A stretch of 64,000 bases of DNA from Carya illinoinensis (GCF_018687715.1 NC_056762.1:22730364-22794363), one strand, 5' to 3'. Positions 36,330 to 49,243 are shown, counted from the first letter of the stretch. The notes: a model not told the origin generated them from the letters alone. Numbers and translations are program-made.

Positions 36330-37735
36330 ATCAAATTAGAACAAGAACCTGAGGAGATCTTTTTCCAATTCAAAAGGCCAAGTAGGCGACAGCCCTTGGA
36401 GGTGAGCTTACACTCCATAATATGCTCTCAATTCAAGGCTGGTTCTCGAAACCCTACTTCAACTAACAGTGCCTATTATAGGGTTATGAGAATGTTTAGA
36501 AACTGTGAAGCGGGGAGAAAGTTCAAATTCTGCAGCTTGGAGACAGAGTTGGGTTTTGAGAAACTGTATGGAATCTTGAACTGCCAAATAAGGTTAAAAA
36601 CTTCTCATCGAGCGTTTATAATGGTATATTACACCCAAAGCAAGCTTTTAAAAAGAAACATGTTTTACAAGATTCAACTTGTGATCTATGTAGACTGGGA
36701 GAGGAGGATAGTCTCCATGCATTATTCACATGTCATCATGTTGAAAAAGTAAGGTAGCTAGTCTATCTAGCTAGTGAGTGATCAACAGAATTTTGAGATT
36801 CTCATTTGACTGAAGTCTTTACAGTTGCCTGGGGATTGTGGGTATAGAAGAAATGTATTCATTCGCCAACATCATTATGTCTGGTGGAGAGTTTTAGAAA
36901 GGTGCAGCTCTGTCAGCCAATTATATAGAAAGGGAAAAAGTACTCTTGTCGGCAGAAACAGCACATGGAATTCTCAAACTCAATGTTGATGGAGCAGTCT
37001 TTTAAAGCGCAGCGAAAATCAGATTTTGGCGCTTTCTTGCAAGAGGAAGAAAGAAAGTTTTAGGCTGATTTGGACAGTGACATAATATGAAATTATAAAA
37101 AAAAAAAATTAAATAATAATAAAATAATTTGATTTAAAATTTTTATAAGATTTTAAAAAATAAGAGAAAATATATTGAATAAAAATATTATAAAGTTATA
37201 AATATTGTTAGATATAAATTTTTAATATAATTTTTGTTTTAAGATTTAAAAAAGTGGAATTAATTCTTTTATTTTATATAGAAGTTTAGAAAAGTTGTAA
37301 TGATTACATAAAAATGTATGAAAGAGAAATTGAAAAGTGTATATTTAAATAATATTTAAATGTTGATACAAGATGAGATGAGACCAACTGCTTATCCAAA
37401 CAGAGCCTTAATGGCTGCATGCATATTTGAGTATTGAAGGCTCGAAGCATTAGCAGCATTAAGAGGTTTCTAGTTAACCACCCATCTGGCCATCCTCCAT
37501 CAATTATAGAATCTGATTCCTTTATTATAATTAACAAGCTGAAGACATGCCCCTCTGAAATTTCAATGCAAGAACCACTTTTGGTGACATCCTTCAGTTG
37601 GCTACCTTCTATCCAAAGCTCAAAATCAAGCACGTAGGCAGGGAGGCAAATTCTGCTGCTCAAAGGAGTTGATGATATTGTATTATGGTGGCATTGTGTA
37701 CCAGATGTTATTAAGCAAGTTGTAACGCTTTTCTT
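36330..37735 (+). pseudogene. LINE ORF2 3' fragment: zf-RVT and RNase H, split by a MITE
   Basis: Readable pieces: CDLCRLGEEDSLHALFTCHH (zf-RVT, about 36675-36740), then the RNase H start GILKLNVDGAVF (about 36968), and after the MITE at 37063-37407 the RNase H rest: RLEALAALRGF, ESDSFIIINKL (about 37505) and KHVGREANSAAQRS (about 37630). Frameshifts throughout. No RT is left. It lies tail to tail with the RING gene whose stop is at 38119. Confidence 0.75.
37063..37407. mobile_element. Tourist-like MITE, 345 bp, with TTA target duplication
   Basis: Left end GGCTGATTTGGACAGTG and right end, as reverse complement, GGCTCTGTTTGGATAAGCAG. Flanked by TTA at 37060-37062 and 37408-37410. TTA duplications and TGTTTGG-type ends fit PIF/Harbinger MITEs. 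The A/T-rich interior has no ORF. Removing it rejoins the two parts of the LINE RNase H. Confidence 0.8.
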
Positions 37736-38118
37736 TTCCGTAAGTGGAAGAATTTTGTGAAATTTTGTTTTTTCTGCCCTCTCATGTATTTGTGAAAACG
37801 ATGCAAGTGACACTGACAAAAGCTAGCACAAATATAGCAACGTGCAAGGAATTTAGGATATACCCATAGGAACTGCTCAAAGTTATACGGTGTACATTGG
37901 GGAAAACGAACCATCTCTCCTATTTGCAATTAGTTCAGTTCATTTCTTGTGGGTGTGCGATGTTTCACAGTGCAACCAGAGCAATTAACCACAGCCAAGA
38001 AAGATAATTTCAGCAGAAAATGATCATAACTTCCTGAAAAATAATCTCAACTAATCAACTTTACTCGTCTTGATGAAGAACTTTAGTCGTGAGTAAGAAG
38101 ACTGCTAAGCTGACCACT

Positions 38119-41100
38119 TTAGTTCTCTGCAGGCAATGAATCTGATCTGCAGACGTCACCCCGACAAAGAGGGCATACCCTGCACAAGATATACAAGTAA
38201 GCATATTATCTCAGTGTTTGCAGCACTAACACTAAGAGAGCAGTTGTTTATTATGTCAACATGTTGGGTTAGGAAAAGTGGGCACATGAGTTCTATATTA
38301 GCACTCAATTATGTTTAGTACATAATCGGGACAAGATTCTGTCTTTTTCTTTATTGGCACCGGGTGTCTGAGAACAAAGTCTATATGGGACAAAAATGTT
38401 AATCGAAGCTCAATTATTTATAGAGAGAACATTGCCAAAGGAAAGATTAAAAAAAAATGCTGAAGCTTATCAATATCACTCTTTAAAACTTTCATGACAT
38501 GTTCTGGTCTATTTTATATGAATTTGAAAATTTTCTAATCAAGCAAGCAAATAAATTTCATTGTTAAGGCGGAAGGAGGCTAGAGTTGGGATTGTTATTA
38601 ATACCACAAATATAACTCAAGGTGGCTAAAGAAAAGGAAATATTGAAGACTCAGCCGTAGTAAATTTATGGCCCTTGACCATACAGGTTAAAAATTTCAT
38701 AACCGTGCAAATATACAACAAAAGGGGTAGAAAACCAGAGCAAAATCATTACTTGACCATGCTGAACATGTAGCTAATGGAAACCATTTTCCCATTTGAT
38801 CTAAATTAAATTCATTTATCAATAAAAAATAGTACCTTGTCCAAGCTCTCATGATATGTCTACTATGTTTTATCTATGTCTCACATGAGACGAGACCAAA
38901 TGTTCCAAAGCATTTGTAATGTCTAGTGTTTGCTAGGTGTATTCCATGTATACGGAGATTACTTGGGCTATGCCTACTGTTTTTTGGATTAATAAAATTT
39001 TACTATTACCCGTAAAAAAATGTTCTGAAGCATATCATTCTCTTTTTTCTTTTTTCTTTTTTTTTTTTTTGATAAAAATAAGAACAATTTTATTAAGACT
39101 AGTAAATAGTCATAGCCCAATTACACAGGAAGTATACAAAAGCGCAAACCTAATTACAGCTTCCACTTATTTTTCTTGGGAACAATCAGTCAACCCAACA
39201 GACACCATGGGACAACTTAATCCATATGCCTGATAAATTCACAAGGGTTCAAAGATGAACCTAACTGGAAACCTAATGTCATTGAAAATTCACGTGTCCT
39301 CAGATTAACCATAGGATTACCTATAAATAAATAAAAAAGAAAGAAAGATTAACCATGGGACAGCTTCCACTGTACATGTTTTCCAGTGTCTCAATATACT
39401 TCACTAATATCCTCGTCATGCTTTTTTCTTTTCCCCCTTGAGCAAAAACATTCTCTGTACAACTTTATTTTTTTAAAACAAACAAAAGCCACTATAATGT
39501 TATTTTACAATGAAAAAAGATTACATATTTACCCTTCTAGGCCAACAAAAATCGTGTTTTTGAATTTCATGGTCTGAAACAACTATAATACACTGGAACT
39601 CACTCAACGGTATGGTTGTATAAAAACTCACATGTATGTGTGTTTATTTATATTGTTAGTCATATATGGTTGTATAAAAGACAGGACCCATCTCATACCT
39701 GTGGATCTCCTTCAGCCACTTGTCTATACATGTTCTATGGTATTCATGATGGCAAGGCAATATCCGCAAGTTGTCTCCTTCCTCATATTCCACAAGGCAT
39801 ATATAACATCTAAAAGATCACCGAAATCAGAAGGCAACTTGAGATAATCCAGCATAAATGGCTAAATTAAACAGAGGTTCCAACCAAACTAAATTATATC
39901 AAAAAAAACAATAAAGAAGTTGAATAGAATAAGTTATGCTCAGAAGTGTAGTATAGGCCTCTCTCCCGTGATAATAATGTCAAAACCACCTCCCTAGAAA
40001 GGCACGATTGAACAAAAGCAACTTAAGAACTCCCAAATCTCCTTCCAAAATTGGAAAACAACCTTCGCGCAGATTTATAGGTGAAATTTGAACACTTCAC
40101 CTATCCCAGTCCAAATGAAGTCTTGTGTAGCTTCTCTATTTGATTTGCCACTTTAGTGGAAAGTGAAAATAGTGACAGGAAATATGTAGGCAAACCAGAC
40201 AAGGTACTATTGATCTATTACCTTCATAGAAATCCACTTCCAACCAGCTAATAGTTGTCAATCTTCTCGATCACATCATCCTAAATACACTTGGTCTGAA
40301 AGAGACTTTCAAAGGGAGGCTGAAATATTTCACAAGCAAAGAGGATACCTCACATCCCAATATACTAGTCAAACTATCAACAATGAAAACTTGCCTGTAG
40401 AACCCAACTCTGACTTGTCAAATTTACTTTTAACCTAGAAACAACTTCAAAACATAAATAGGTGGCCTTATTACAAGCCATATTCACTTCCAATACTCCA
40501 TTCCTTTGGGTGGCTTCTATAGAGTTTGATGAGTTATGTTTTCATGATTTTCTTGGCTCTGTTTTTTGTTTTATGGTAAAGTATTCCTCTGGTATACTTC
40601 TCACATACTTGAACTACACCTTTTGCATTTTTAATAATGTATTTGATTACCTAAAAAAAAGAGTAGTCATAGCCCATTGATCAGTTGATAGCACAACTTC
40701 ATAAAAAAAGATGATGAGGCTAGGATTGTACCAAGATCACCCCAACCAAGACCCTATTTAAGTGACTAATCAAGAGCTTATTAGACAAAAGCATATCAAT
40801 CATATCAGCACAGCTTTATTAGAACTTCACAGGATGAAATGTATTAAAAGCGAGCCACAGATTAAGGAATTCAGCAATGAAGAGAAGCCACGGATTATGT
40901 TTACGATCACCGAAGGTGTAGATGATACAAGCGGTTCAACATTCAACCAACTCCATCAAAGATACTTAGTCTAAAAACCAAACAGTAAACTTGAAACTTA
41001 CTGGGCAGCCTCCTCGTTCTGATGTTTTTTCAACTTGGAGTATAATTTGACAGGCAAAGACTCTACAACTTCACTAGGCGCAGGGACAGATCCAATTGAA

Positions 41101-44011
41101 GATACAGAAGGCCGGGAAGATAAAACGACAGATTGCTGGTGAATTTCATCCAGAACCTAATTAAAATATGTAAAGATTCAACTAGTATAAACAATACCAA
41201 AAATGGCCCTTTCTTTTTTTATAAGTATACAAAAAATGGCCATTATAAAAGGTAATTGCTTATTAGTATTACCTCAAATAAAGCTTCAGCTAACATAACA
41301 ATTCTTGATATGCTAGCTCTAGCACTTCCATCATCATTTACATTGGCATCACGGTTAGCAATCCGACACGTACAACGACCTGTTCTATGTTGACCAGATA
41401 AAATACAAGACCTCTCATGTCCAGACAGGTTCTCAAAACGACTCCCCAATCGCTGAAGAGCACGAACCTACACCATGAAATCTGAATCACTGTTCTGAAA
41501 TCAAACACACATAGTGATAGACAACCTTTAAATTGCACAACAGCATAAATAAGTTGTTGGAAACCACGCAGAGTCTAGCACATAGTATGTACAACTAATT
41601 CTCAAAACTAAACATAGATTACAAGCATGATGACTGGGATCTAGTTATGTCTTCCTCACTTTAACAATGTCAGGAGGCCACAAATAGCTCGTGCAGAAAC
41701 TTTACACACCTGAGATCGTATTCTTCTTCTCCGTTCAAGGAAATTTGATCTATGCTCAAGTAGGTCATGGTACCTGCCTTCTCCTGGCCGTGAAGTTTCC
41801 ACTTCGTGATCTTGGATGCTAAATAAAGAGCTAGATGTACCGGAGGTAGTTGGAGTTGTTACAGCATCGCTTTCAGATACCAATTCCCTAGTTTCACCCT
41901 CCAAGGCCGATCTACCACTGCCCTGATTAGAATCCCTCACTTCTCTCTCTAGTTGCAATGGGCAGAATGTTAAGTCAGACAATGATGATCGACGAAGAAC
42001 CCTGTCACGAAGTCTTCCAACACTAAGTGTCCGACTGAAACGAACATTCCGTTCAACTGGCTGATGAGCTCCAATCCGCCGATCAGAATTTCTAGTCTCC
42101 ATACTCTCAGTTTCATTATGAATTCTTGGTGAATACAAGTTAACTTCAACCCCATTTCTTGTACTATCACCATCATTGGCCACATTGTGGATATAAGAAA
42201 CCATCTGATTCTCTCGCAAATTTTCAGAAACACCAGGTGCTGGACAATCTAACATCAAACTACCAGTAGCCTCTTCATTACATTGTGTGGATGTTCCATC
42301 AATCAGTGATGCAGGAAGCAAGTGACTACCTCGTCTAGTTTCTGTTCCAGGAACAAACCTGCTGGCAGGTCCTGCTCGTAGATGAAGCTCATCTTCATCA
42401 TTCAATATTGATAGAGTTGAGGAAGAAACAGGATAAGACCTTGATGACCCTAAACTGGTTGCTCTGCTGAGTCTGAAGCTTGCATTACCAGGGATAAAAC
42501 TAAAGCGAGAAAGAAAACGACTTGAAGGGTTCAAAGATTGAGTAGACGAAGCTCGGGTAGAGCTGCTACCGGTTCTGGATGCCATATCAGTAATGCTTGC
42601 TTGACCCCATTCATCAAGATCAATATTAGACGATAGACTAGGCAGTTCATTTGGTTCATCAACTTTAAACTTTCTGTAAGAACCAGTTTTTATCTCATCT
42701 GAATTCGTTTCGGCTTGATTTAAACATGGACCCATACCCTCAGCATTTTCTTTCTTCCCAAAATTACAAACCTGAATGATTTACAGATCATGTATAAGTC
42801 GCTCAGGAAACCAATAATGGCTAAAGTTTCCTAACAAGTACTAATAGTATAATACTACCATGCATAGCAAAATAAGGGGCTGGGTCCCACGAAACTTAAC
42901 TAAATAATCACATGCCACAGGTAAGCCCTTAGATAGTAGATAGGTTTTACCGCTTGTATACCTTCTTGCGTACTTGGGCTATGCCTTTTATTAATACTAT
43001 CGTTTACTTATCAAAAAAAAAAAGCCCTTAGATAGTTATACAAAAAACAGTGTCACTATGCTATTGCCCACTATCACCTTCCGAGTCCAACCTCTAAAAA
43101 AACGAAATGTCTTTCATTTTGTGACAAGTGAATTGCCCTTTTCAAAGAAAATAATAATCAACAAAAAAGGCAGGAAAGAAGGAAATGTCACCTAATTCTG
43201 AGCCTGAAAAGGCAAAGACTTTACGCAATTTCTAAAAGTGTCAATTTGCCTAAAAACGCAAATCCCTATCTTCGCATCAATTTACCAAAAAAAAAAAACA
43301 CTAATGTTTGGGACCGTTCATATTACCGACTGAAGTATGTTTAAGTTATAAATTCAGAGACATTATTACTAGTTAAAATTTGCGCACATTTGATCCATAT
43401 AACTAACTGATTAATTATAGGATTATGATCTTCGTATCAAAGAAATGAAGGATTTGCTCTCTAGCAGATTCACTTATATATAACAGTAGTTATTCTAGAG
43501 AACATAACAATGTTATACAGGTCTTCCCTTGGACCTAAAGTCCACCACATTGAACATACTCTAAATTTTAAGAGTCACCCAAAAAAGATCTGAGACGAAA
43601 TGTCTTATCTCAAAAGTAGATTCGCTAAAATGACATTCGGATAAATCGATTTCTCTATCGCGACAATTTTCGTTATGCTAAAAATGCTACACAAACGAGT
43701 ACCCAAAACAGAGAGTATATTGTTTAAAAAAAGAGAGTATATAAAACAACGTCCGACGTAAACAATCAAAGTCGTGGCAGCAACACTGAAAGAAAAACGG
43801 AAGGGGCAAACCGGGGAACCAAATGACGGACCTGGTGGTCGACATTGCCACCGTTGCGGGATTCAGATAACGTCCCGAGACAAGAAGACTGGAAAACTCT
43901 GCGGCCTCTCGACCGAGCTCTTCGGACGGTACCCGACGAAGAAGAAGAAGAAGAAGTAGAAGACGATGTCGTGGCAGAACCGGAAGACGGCTTGCTTCGG
44001 GCCGATCCCAT
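38119..44011 (-). CDS. RING-H2 E3 ubiquitin ligase, six exons, 587 aa
   Basis: Exons (minus): 44011-43832, 42771-41710, 41467-41273, 41156-41002, 39809-39699, 38179-38119. All introns are GT-AG and the phases agree, giving 588 codons with TAA at 38119-38121. The start is the first ATG after the leader (MGSARSKPS); upstream in-frame codons have no ATG. Residues 1-6 fit MGxxxS, a possible N-myristoylation signal. Residues 61-414 (exon 2) are Ser/Arg-rich and probably disordered ([18 protein letters not shown]). The RING-H2 domain is at about 532-573: [27 protein letters not shown], then [13 protein letters not shown], with all eight ligands in place. Such proteins bind an E2 and transfer ubiquitin to substrates; the substrate is not known. 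No frame damage seen. The orthologue is not assigned. Confidence 0.9.
38914..39017 (+). mobile_element. Very short LINE/SINE 3' tail in intron 5 of the RING gene
   Basis: Carries the tail vocabulary ACTTGGGCTATGCC, ATTAATAAAATTTT and an A run. Flanked by near-identical direct repeats at 38898-38913 and 39018-39033 (AAATGTTCCAAAGCAT against AAATGTTCTGAAGCAT), a decayed target duplication. Confidence 0.65.
39050..39146 (-). mobile_element. LINE/SINE 3' tail, reverse orientation, in intron 5
   Basis: On the plus strand a long T run is followed by GATAAAAATAAGAAC, ATAGCCCAATTACACAGG and AAGTATACAAAAG, the reverse complement of the tail seen at 38914-39017 and 42938-43021. No target duplication was recognised. 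Confidence 0.55.
40490..40663 (+). mobile_element. LINE 3' end fragment in intron 4 of the RING gene
   Basis: TGGTATACTTCTCACATACT, CACCTTTTGCATTTTTAATA and GATTACCTAAAAAAAA match the same 3' tail type. About 70 bp more of upstream LINE sequence is kept than in the other copies. Confidence 0.55.
42938..43021 (+). mobile_element. 84-bp LINE/SINE 3' tail in intron 1 with a perfect 15-bp target duplication
   Basis: TATACCTTCTTGCGTACTTG, GGGCTATGCC, TTACTTATC and an A run, bounded by AAGCCCTTAGATAGT at 42923-42937 and 43022-43036. This is a clean, strongly 5'-truncated retroposition by LINE machinery. Confidence 0.85.
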
Positions 44012-44077
44012 CTCCCTAACTCTCCAAAGTCTTTGACGCGCTCCACTGAAGGGCGTATCCAATTACAGTTTTAAGAT

Positions 44078-44158
44078 CTAGCAGTAGGAAGCAGGTAAAG
44101 AGAGAGTTGATTTGAGTAAAGAGGAGGGGGGGGGGGAAGATTTAGGTGGTGATGGCAT
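44078..44158 (-). other. Upstream ORF in the leader of the RING gene
   Basis: ATG at 44158 opens a 26-residue frame (MPSPPKSSPPPSSLLKSTLS, then LPASYC) that ends in TAG at 44078-44080, 66 bp before the main ATG. It includes a run of C at about 44127-44137 that could vary in length. Whether it lies in the transcript depends on the start site, which I cannot see. Confidence 0.4.
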
Positions 44159-44159
44159 C

Positions 44160-44480
44160 GGCCGAAGAATGAGACAAAGCAACTCGCAGAGAGAGAGAGA
44201 GAGAGAATGGCTATGACAATGAGGGGTTTCTTTTAACCAAAGGAAAGTAGAGTAATGTGCATTTAAATCGAAAGAAAGAAGATGGGGATGGATCGGAATC
44301 CCGGTGGGATAGTGTGGAGGGGCGTTTTCTCTGGCAGTTCCAGTCCGCCTCGGTGTCTGGGAAATTATATTCAAACCCAACTCTCTCTCTCTCTCTCTCT
44401 CTGTCTTTCTGTTGGCTCGTGAAACCATAACGCTATTGTTGGCCTCTTTCATAATGGTTATTTCTACGCATGCCATCGAG
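44160..44480 (-). promoter_or_regulatory. Promoter/leader region of the RING gene
   Basis: Lies upstream of the minus-strand gene. A CT tract on the coding strand (GA at 44188-44206) is typical of plant leaders. A TATA-like ATTTAAAT sits at 44261-44268. A GA tract on the coding strand (CT at 44382-44402) lies further up. Prediction only. Confidence 0.4.
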
Positions 44481-44786
44481 CCTGTCAGCCAACACCTTCT
44501 AAAGTTCCTTCCCCTAAAAAAATTAAAAAAATAAAAATAAAAATATTACTTTAATTTGCATGAAAAATTTTATTCATAAATTTCATATACTACACATTAC
44601 TTTTTTTTATTATTTTTTTTAATTTTTTTCTCTTATTAAATATGTGATATATAGATAATTAATAGAAGAATTTAATTATTTTAGAAGAATAAAACTAAAT
44701 AATTTTTTTTAAAAAATAAAAAAATAAAAAATTGTGTGATATGTGGTATAGGGGCTTATGAATAGCGCAAAGCTATGCATGCATAA

Positions 44787-45052
44787 GCTTTAGGCTGAGC
44801 ATATTGTAATATCTATTATTTAATATTTTATTATTATTATTATTATTATTATTATATTTTTATTACTATTTACATATCCTCTGAGATCATATCATTGCTC
44901 GAACGTAGTGGAGTAATCTGACTACTATATAATATTTTATCATTATTTTTTCTTATTATTTACTACTATTTAATATTTTATTATTATTTTTTTACTATAT
45001 TTTCATTATTATTCATAAATTATTTAAGATCATCTCACTATCCAAACAAAGC
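44787..45052. mobile_element. Tourist-like MITE copy, decayed left end
   Basis: The right end, as reverse complement, reads GCTTTGTTTGGATAGTGAGA, then TGATCTTAAATAATT; the left end is TTTAGGCTGAGCATA. Similar to 37063-37407. The core holds TTA repeats (44828-44856) and a partly repeated block (ACTATTTAATATTTTATTAT). Target duplication TTA is plausible but not certain. Confidence 0.55.
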
Positions 45053-46136
45053 TTTACAATTAGTTGGTGAAGATTTTTGCAAAACTAAATAAATAAAAAT
45101 GTATTTTTTATGTATTAATTCGCTAGTCGTGAAACTTCATATCTTATATTTCTTAAAAGTTTATTTAATATATTGTAACGAGTCATATTAATATATAAAT
45201 TTTATTTTTATAATATCTCCTTATCAATCTAATATAATTTTTCTTTTTTAACATTAAAATTTGTGAAAATTGGTAGGTTAGGTGATGTTTGGATTTAAGA
45301 AACTTTACACTAGATGTTGTATGTTTGGAAAAGGAAATATTTTTTTTATGTTGAAATATCATATCTGATTTTCGAGATGGTTAACAAGTATAGATTAAAA
45401 AAAAGATTTATTAGAAATAGAAATCTTCTTGTTATTCAAAAAAAATATTTGAATCCAAGTTGAATATTTTTTAAAAAAATTGGAAACCAAACATGGTTAG
45501 CTTTTGGAGTAGGTGCCTTCACAATCAGTGGTCTTCTATGGCTTAGAAACTACATCATCATTCTATATCATTATTCTATTTCATGATGTTCTGAACATTA
45601 CATTTTTTCCTAAAATTTGACCTAAAGTTATTAAACAATGTCATGACATTCAAATACAACAATGATGAAGATTGCGGTGTAGTTTCTAATGTATATATAT
45701 ATATATATATTCGCTATAGTTCATATTCTACAAAATTAAGGAAGACAAAATTAAATGGAAGCTAGAAGTTTAACTAGGAATACTCGGGTAATGACACACC
45801 TACAACTATTTTATAACTAATATATAATTCATTTTAAAGCAACCAGTATAATTGTAACACTTCATTAAAAGATAATTTCAATTTTACTTAACTACTCTTT
45901 ATTTTAAGTAGAGTAGTAAACTAGTTATATACTAATTATAAGTTTATCATTTTCCTTCATATGCCTTTTATAAAATGACCATCATACTCAAAGAGTTTAG
46001 GGTTGCATGAGGTAAGATATCTTGAACTTAGGCAACTAATTTAAGTATTTTCAGGAAATTTACATGTTACCAAAATTGGCTAGTTGGGGTGTTTTCTAGC
46101 TTAATACAAGTTTGATAGACCTAGTGGGCTTATCGC
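45053..46136. other. AT-rich non-coding stretch
   Basis: No ORF or recognised repeat apart from short TATATA runs (45692-45710). Confidence 0.5.
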
Positions 46137-46141
46137 TAATT

Positions 46142-49100
46142 TGTAACGCAAATATCATGCCTAGGCTTTCATGCTTTTCCCCTTGGCTTGTGCCCATCCT
46201 GACACGTCATACTCATTTTGTCCCTATGAAGGCACACATAAAACTAAAATGAGTCGATGACTTGTAAGCATTACTTCATACAGTTAACATATATGAACGT
46301 AGGTTTTCAGTCATGCATTCATCACTCTATACATATCATACGTATTATGCATAGACATGCAATTCATTTTAAAATGTTGCGAGGTGGGGTTTTTCTTTAA
46401 AAATGTTTTCTTCTCATAAAACAGTTCCCCACGCTTCATTGCTTTCATTTCTTAAAGAATCTGTTCATGCATATATATTTTCTTACATACATTCATGCAT
46501 ACACCTTTTCATACATACATGCATTCTTTCTTAACTAACATGCATGCATTCTTTCTTATCGCTTTTATTGGCTGTTGCACACTATTGTGCCTCGTGTGTC
46601 AGAGTTAGCGGTCTTTTGGACCTGATTCTACTCATGCCCATGGGTTGGGAATCCATTCCATTCATATGACCGTTACGTATCTTCATATATTAAGCATTAA
46701 GTCCATTCATTCATTTTCAATCATTTCATTCCTTTACAGTCCATTCAATCCTTTATAGTCCTTACAGTTCTTAACAGTTCTTTCATTCAGTTCTTACAGT
46801 CCTTTCGTTCATAAAAAGTCATTTTGAAAGCATTGTACATTTTAAAAACAGTTTTCTTTTATAGAATCATTTAAAAATGTCAGTTCGTGCATCATTTAAA
46901 GCATCGATTCGTTTCATTCCATGAACATACATACAATATGTACCATGTATAGCATCCATCCATATGCATACATTTACTTATTTTGGGTGCATGAAAATGG
47001 GCTGCCAAAGAGAGTCATTACGTACTTATACTTGAAAACTTATACTTATCTTTCTTTCTTAAAAGTCTTTCGCGCCATTTCGTAAAGTATTTTAAGGAAA
47101 AGCTTTCATTTTTGTCTTCATTTATTTAAGAAAACTCTAAAAGAGTATGAATGCAATACTTACCTGGACTTCATGCTATACCCATCCCATGTAATTCATT
47201 CGTGTACGTGTCAGATGGCAACCTACATGCATACATATAACCTTACATCATTATCTATCTAATGTATAAATAACTATTCTAAAAATAGAACTATGCTTCA
47301 CTTGGAATACTCTCCATCCATCCCTGGGCTCTTACATGCCATTTACTATGCTAAAATCTTAGAAGTCCTAATCCTTAAAGTGAACCTCCGTAATTCACCA
47401 TAGAGTTAAGACACTAAGACCTTCATCTTATTCTTCTATTTCCACGTTCCGACACATGATTCCGACCGATAGAGTCACAAGTTCCAACTTTAGACGATAT
47501 ACTCATCACTACCTTCATGCATCCTAGCCCATACTCAATCCTCATTTTCATCCATGCATGCCACATGACTTTAAGCCAACTCTGAGGCTTAAACATCGTG
47601 CGACCATGCTAAGGACAGATTACCTATTACATATGGTAAACTTGTTCGGTACACGTCTCTCCAGAGGTGCATGTATCTTATCTCTTTTATCACCTAAGAC
47701 CAACTTATAATTCAACGAATGCATGCTTATATAAACAAGCTCCATACTCCGATATCAACATGCTCAAATCCGGTTGATAGAACTCTTCCTACTTCTTGAC
47801 TCTGTACAAGTTCATCTCAACACTTAATAAAAGGACTACATCCACAAATGCGCCTCTCTCACATCACGACGTCTGTCATGCTTCCGTTATATTAGTCTGA
47901 TACTTTTCCACCACTTCACACATACTCTTAGCTATAAGTCAACCACAAGGTGACACCCATCACTTCCGACCACAGGCCACATAACAGTTACTTCGGGACA
48001 CTGTTACACAGTTCTCGACGCTACACAATATATTTTACGCTCCTTAACTATGCAACCATCTTTTTATATGTGACACGCCTTACGGTGCATCACTGCACAA
48101 CACAGAGCACACGCCACGTGTACTCTCTTCCACTCACACTACACCATGCATCACTACGTCGCACGTCACATGGAACGTCGCTGCACTACATGGAGTACGC
48201 TCCACATGTACTCCTTTCACACCACGCCGCATCACAACTACGACATACACCTCACACACATACTTCACAGCAAAGTCCACAACACTACACAATTATGCCC
48301 TACACTTCACAAAGAACTCCACAATACTAACAGCACAGTTCACAACCTATTAATAGCATATATCATAAATAATAAGAGATAAAGGATTATACCATCGACA
48401 GAATAACCCATGAATCGCTCATTGCCCGTCACGATCAAGGCATCGGAGGAGTCGTACGTGGCGGTTAGCCACGTACAGTGGTTGTCCACACCATAAAAGT
48501 GGCGGTTTGAGCTTGGGAATAGGTAGGTGTGGTCTTGGAAAGGCTCAAGGTGGCCTCGTGGTGGAGCACTGCGGATCTCACTGTGAACAGTGCACCTGAG
48601 AGAGAGTGAGGGTGCTTGAAGTGAAGGAAGGCTATGGAATTTAGTGGGAAGCTAGGGGGAGGAAGAGGAAGGCCGGTGGAAGTGCTTGGTGGGGCCAGAA
48701 CTGGTGTACGGCAGCGCTAGGGCTGTTGGTGGTAGATCTAGGCCATGAGAGACCCATTTCGGGTAGAGAGAGAGAGAGAGGCTCATGGGGAAGGTGAGGA
48801 GGTGCTGGTAGTTCCTTGGTGGCCATGTTGGCCTCGTACGACGGCGCAAGGAAAGAAATGGAAAACCCATTTCGGTCAAGTTACTTTAGGAGGAGAGAGA
48901 GAGCACGTGAGAGTTCGCCAGTAGGAGGGGAAGTTGGCCGAAGGGAGAGGGGCAGCTGGTGACCAGTGGTGAGACCATGGCTGCCGTGTACGGGGGCATG
49001 GAGGAGAGGGATGTGTTTTCACCCATTTTGGGTAGAGAGATACCGTGGGAAGAGAGAGGGGGCACGTGGGGCTTGCCGGCGTGAGGGGATTCTTCGGTGG

Positions 49101-49202
49101 GGTGGTGGAGCTGCGGTGGTGGTGCGGTGAGGCCGGGCACGGCGACAAGGGGGCTGGGCTGGACAAGCATGGGTTGGGGGGGGGGGGCGAGTTGCTTTAG
49201 TC

Positions 49203-49243
<41 letters not shown>

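Noticed and set aside
37304..37819. 171-codon minus-strand ORF
   Set aside because: Spans the MITE end and the antisense of the LINE RNase H fragment; no coherent protein.
44062..44062. Upstream start for the RING-H2 protein
   Set aside because: The codon at 44062-44060 is TTG; the first ATG in frame is at 44011.
47950..48382. ORFs of 126 and 78 codons rich in His/Thr/Tyr, with look-alikes at 2626 and 55767
   Set aside because: They follow the AC-rich subrepeats of the LTR; frames are not conserved across the three copies.
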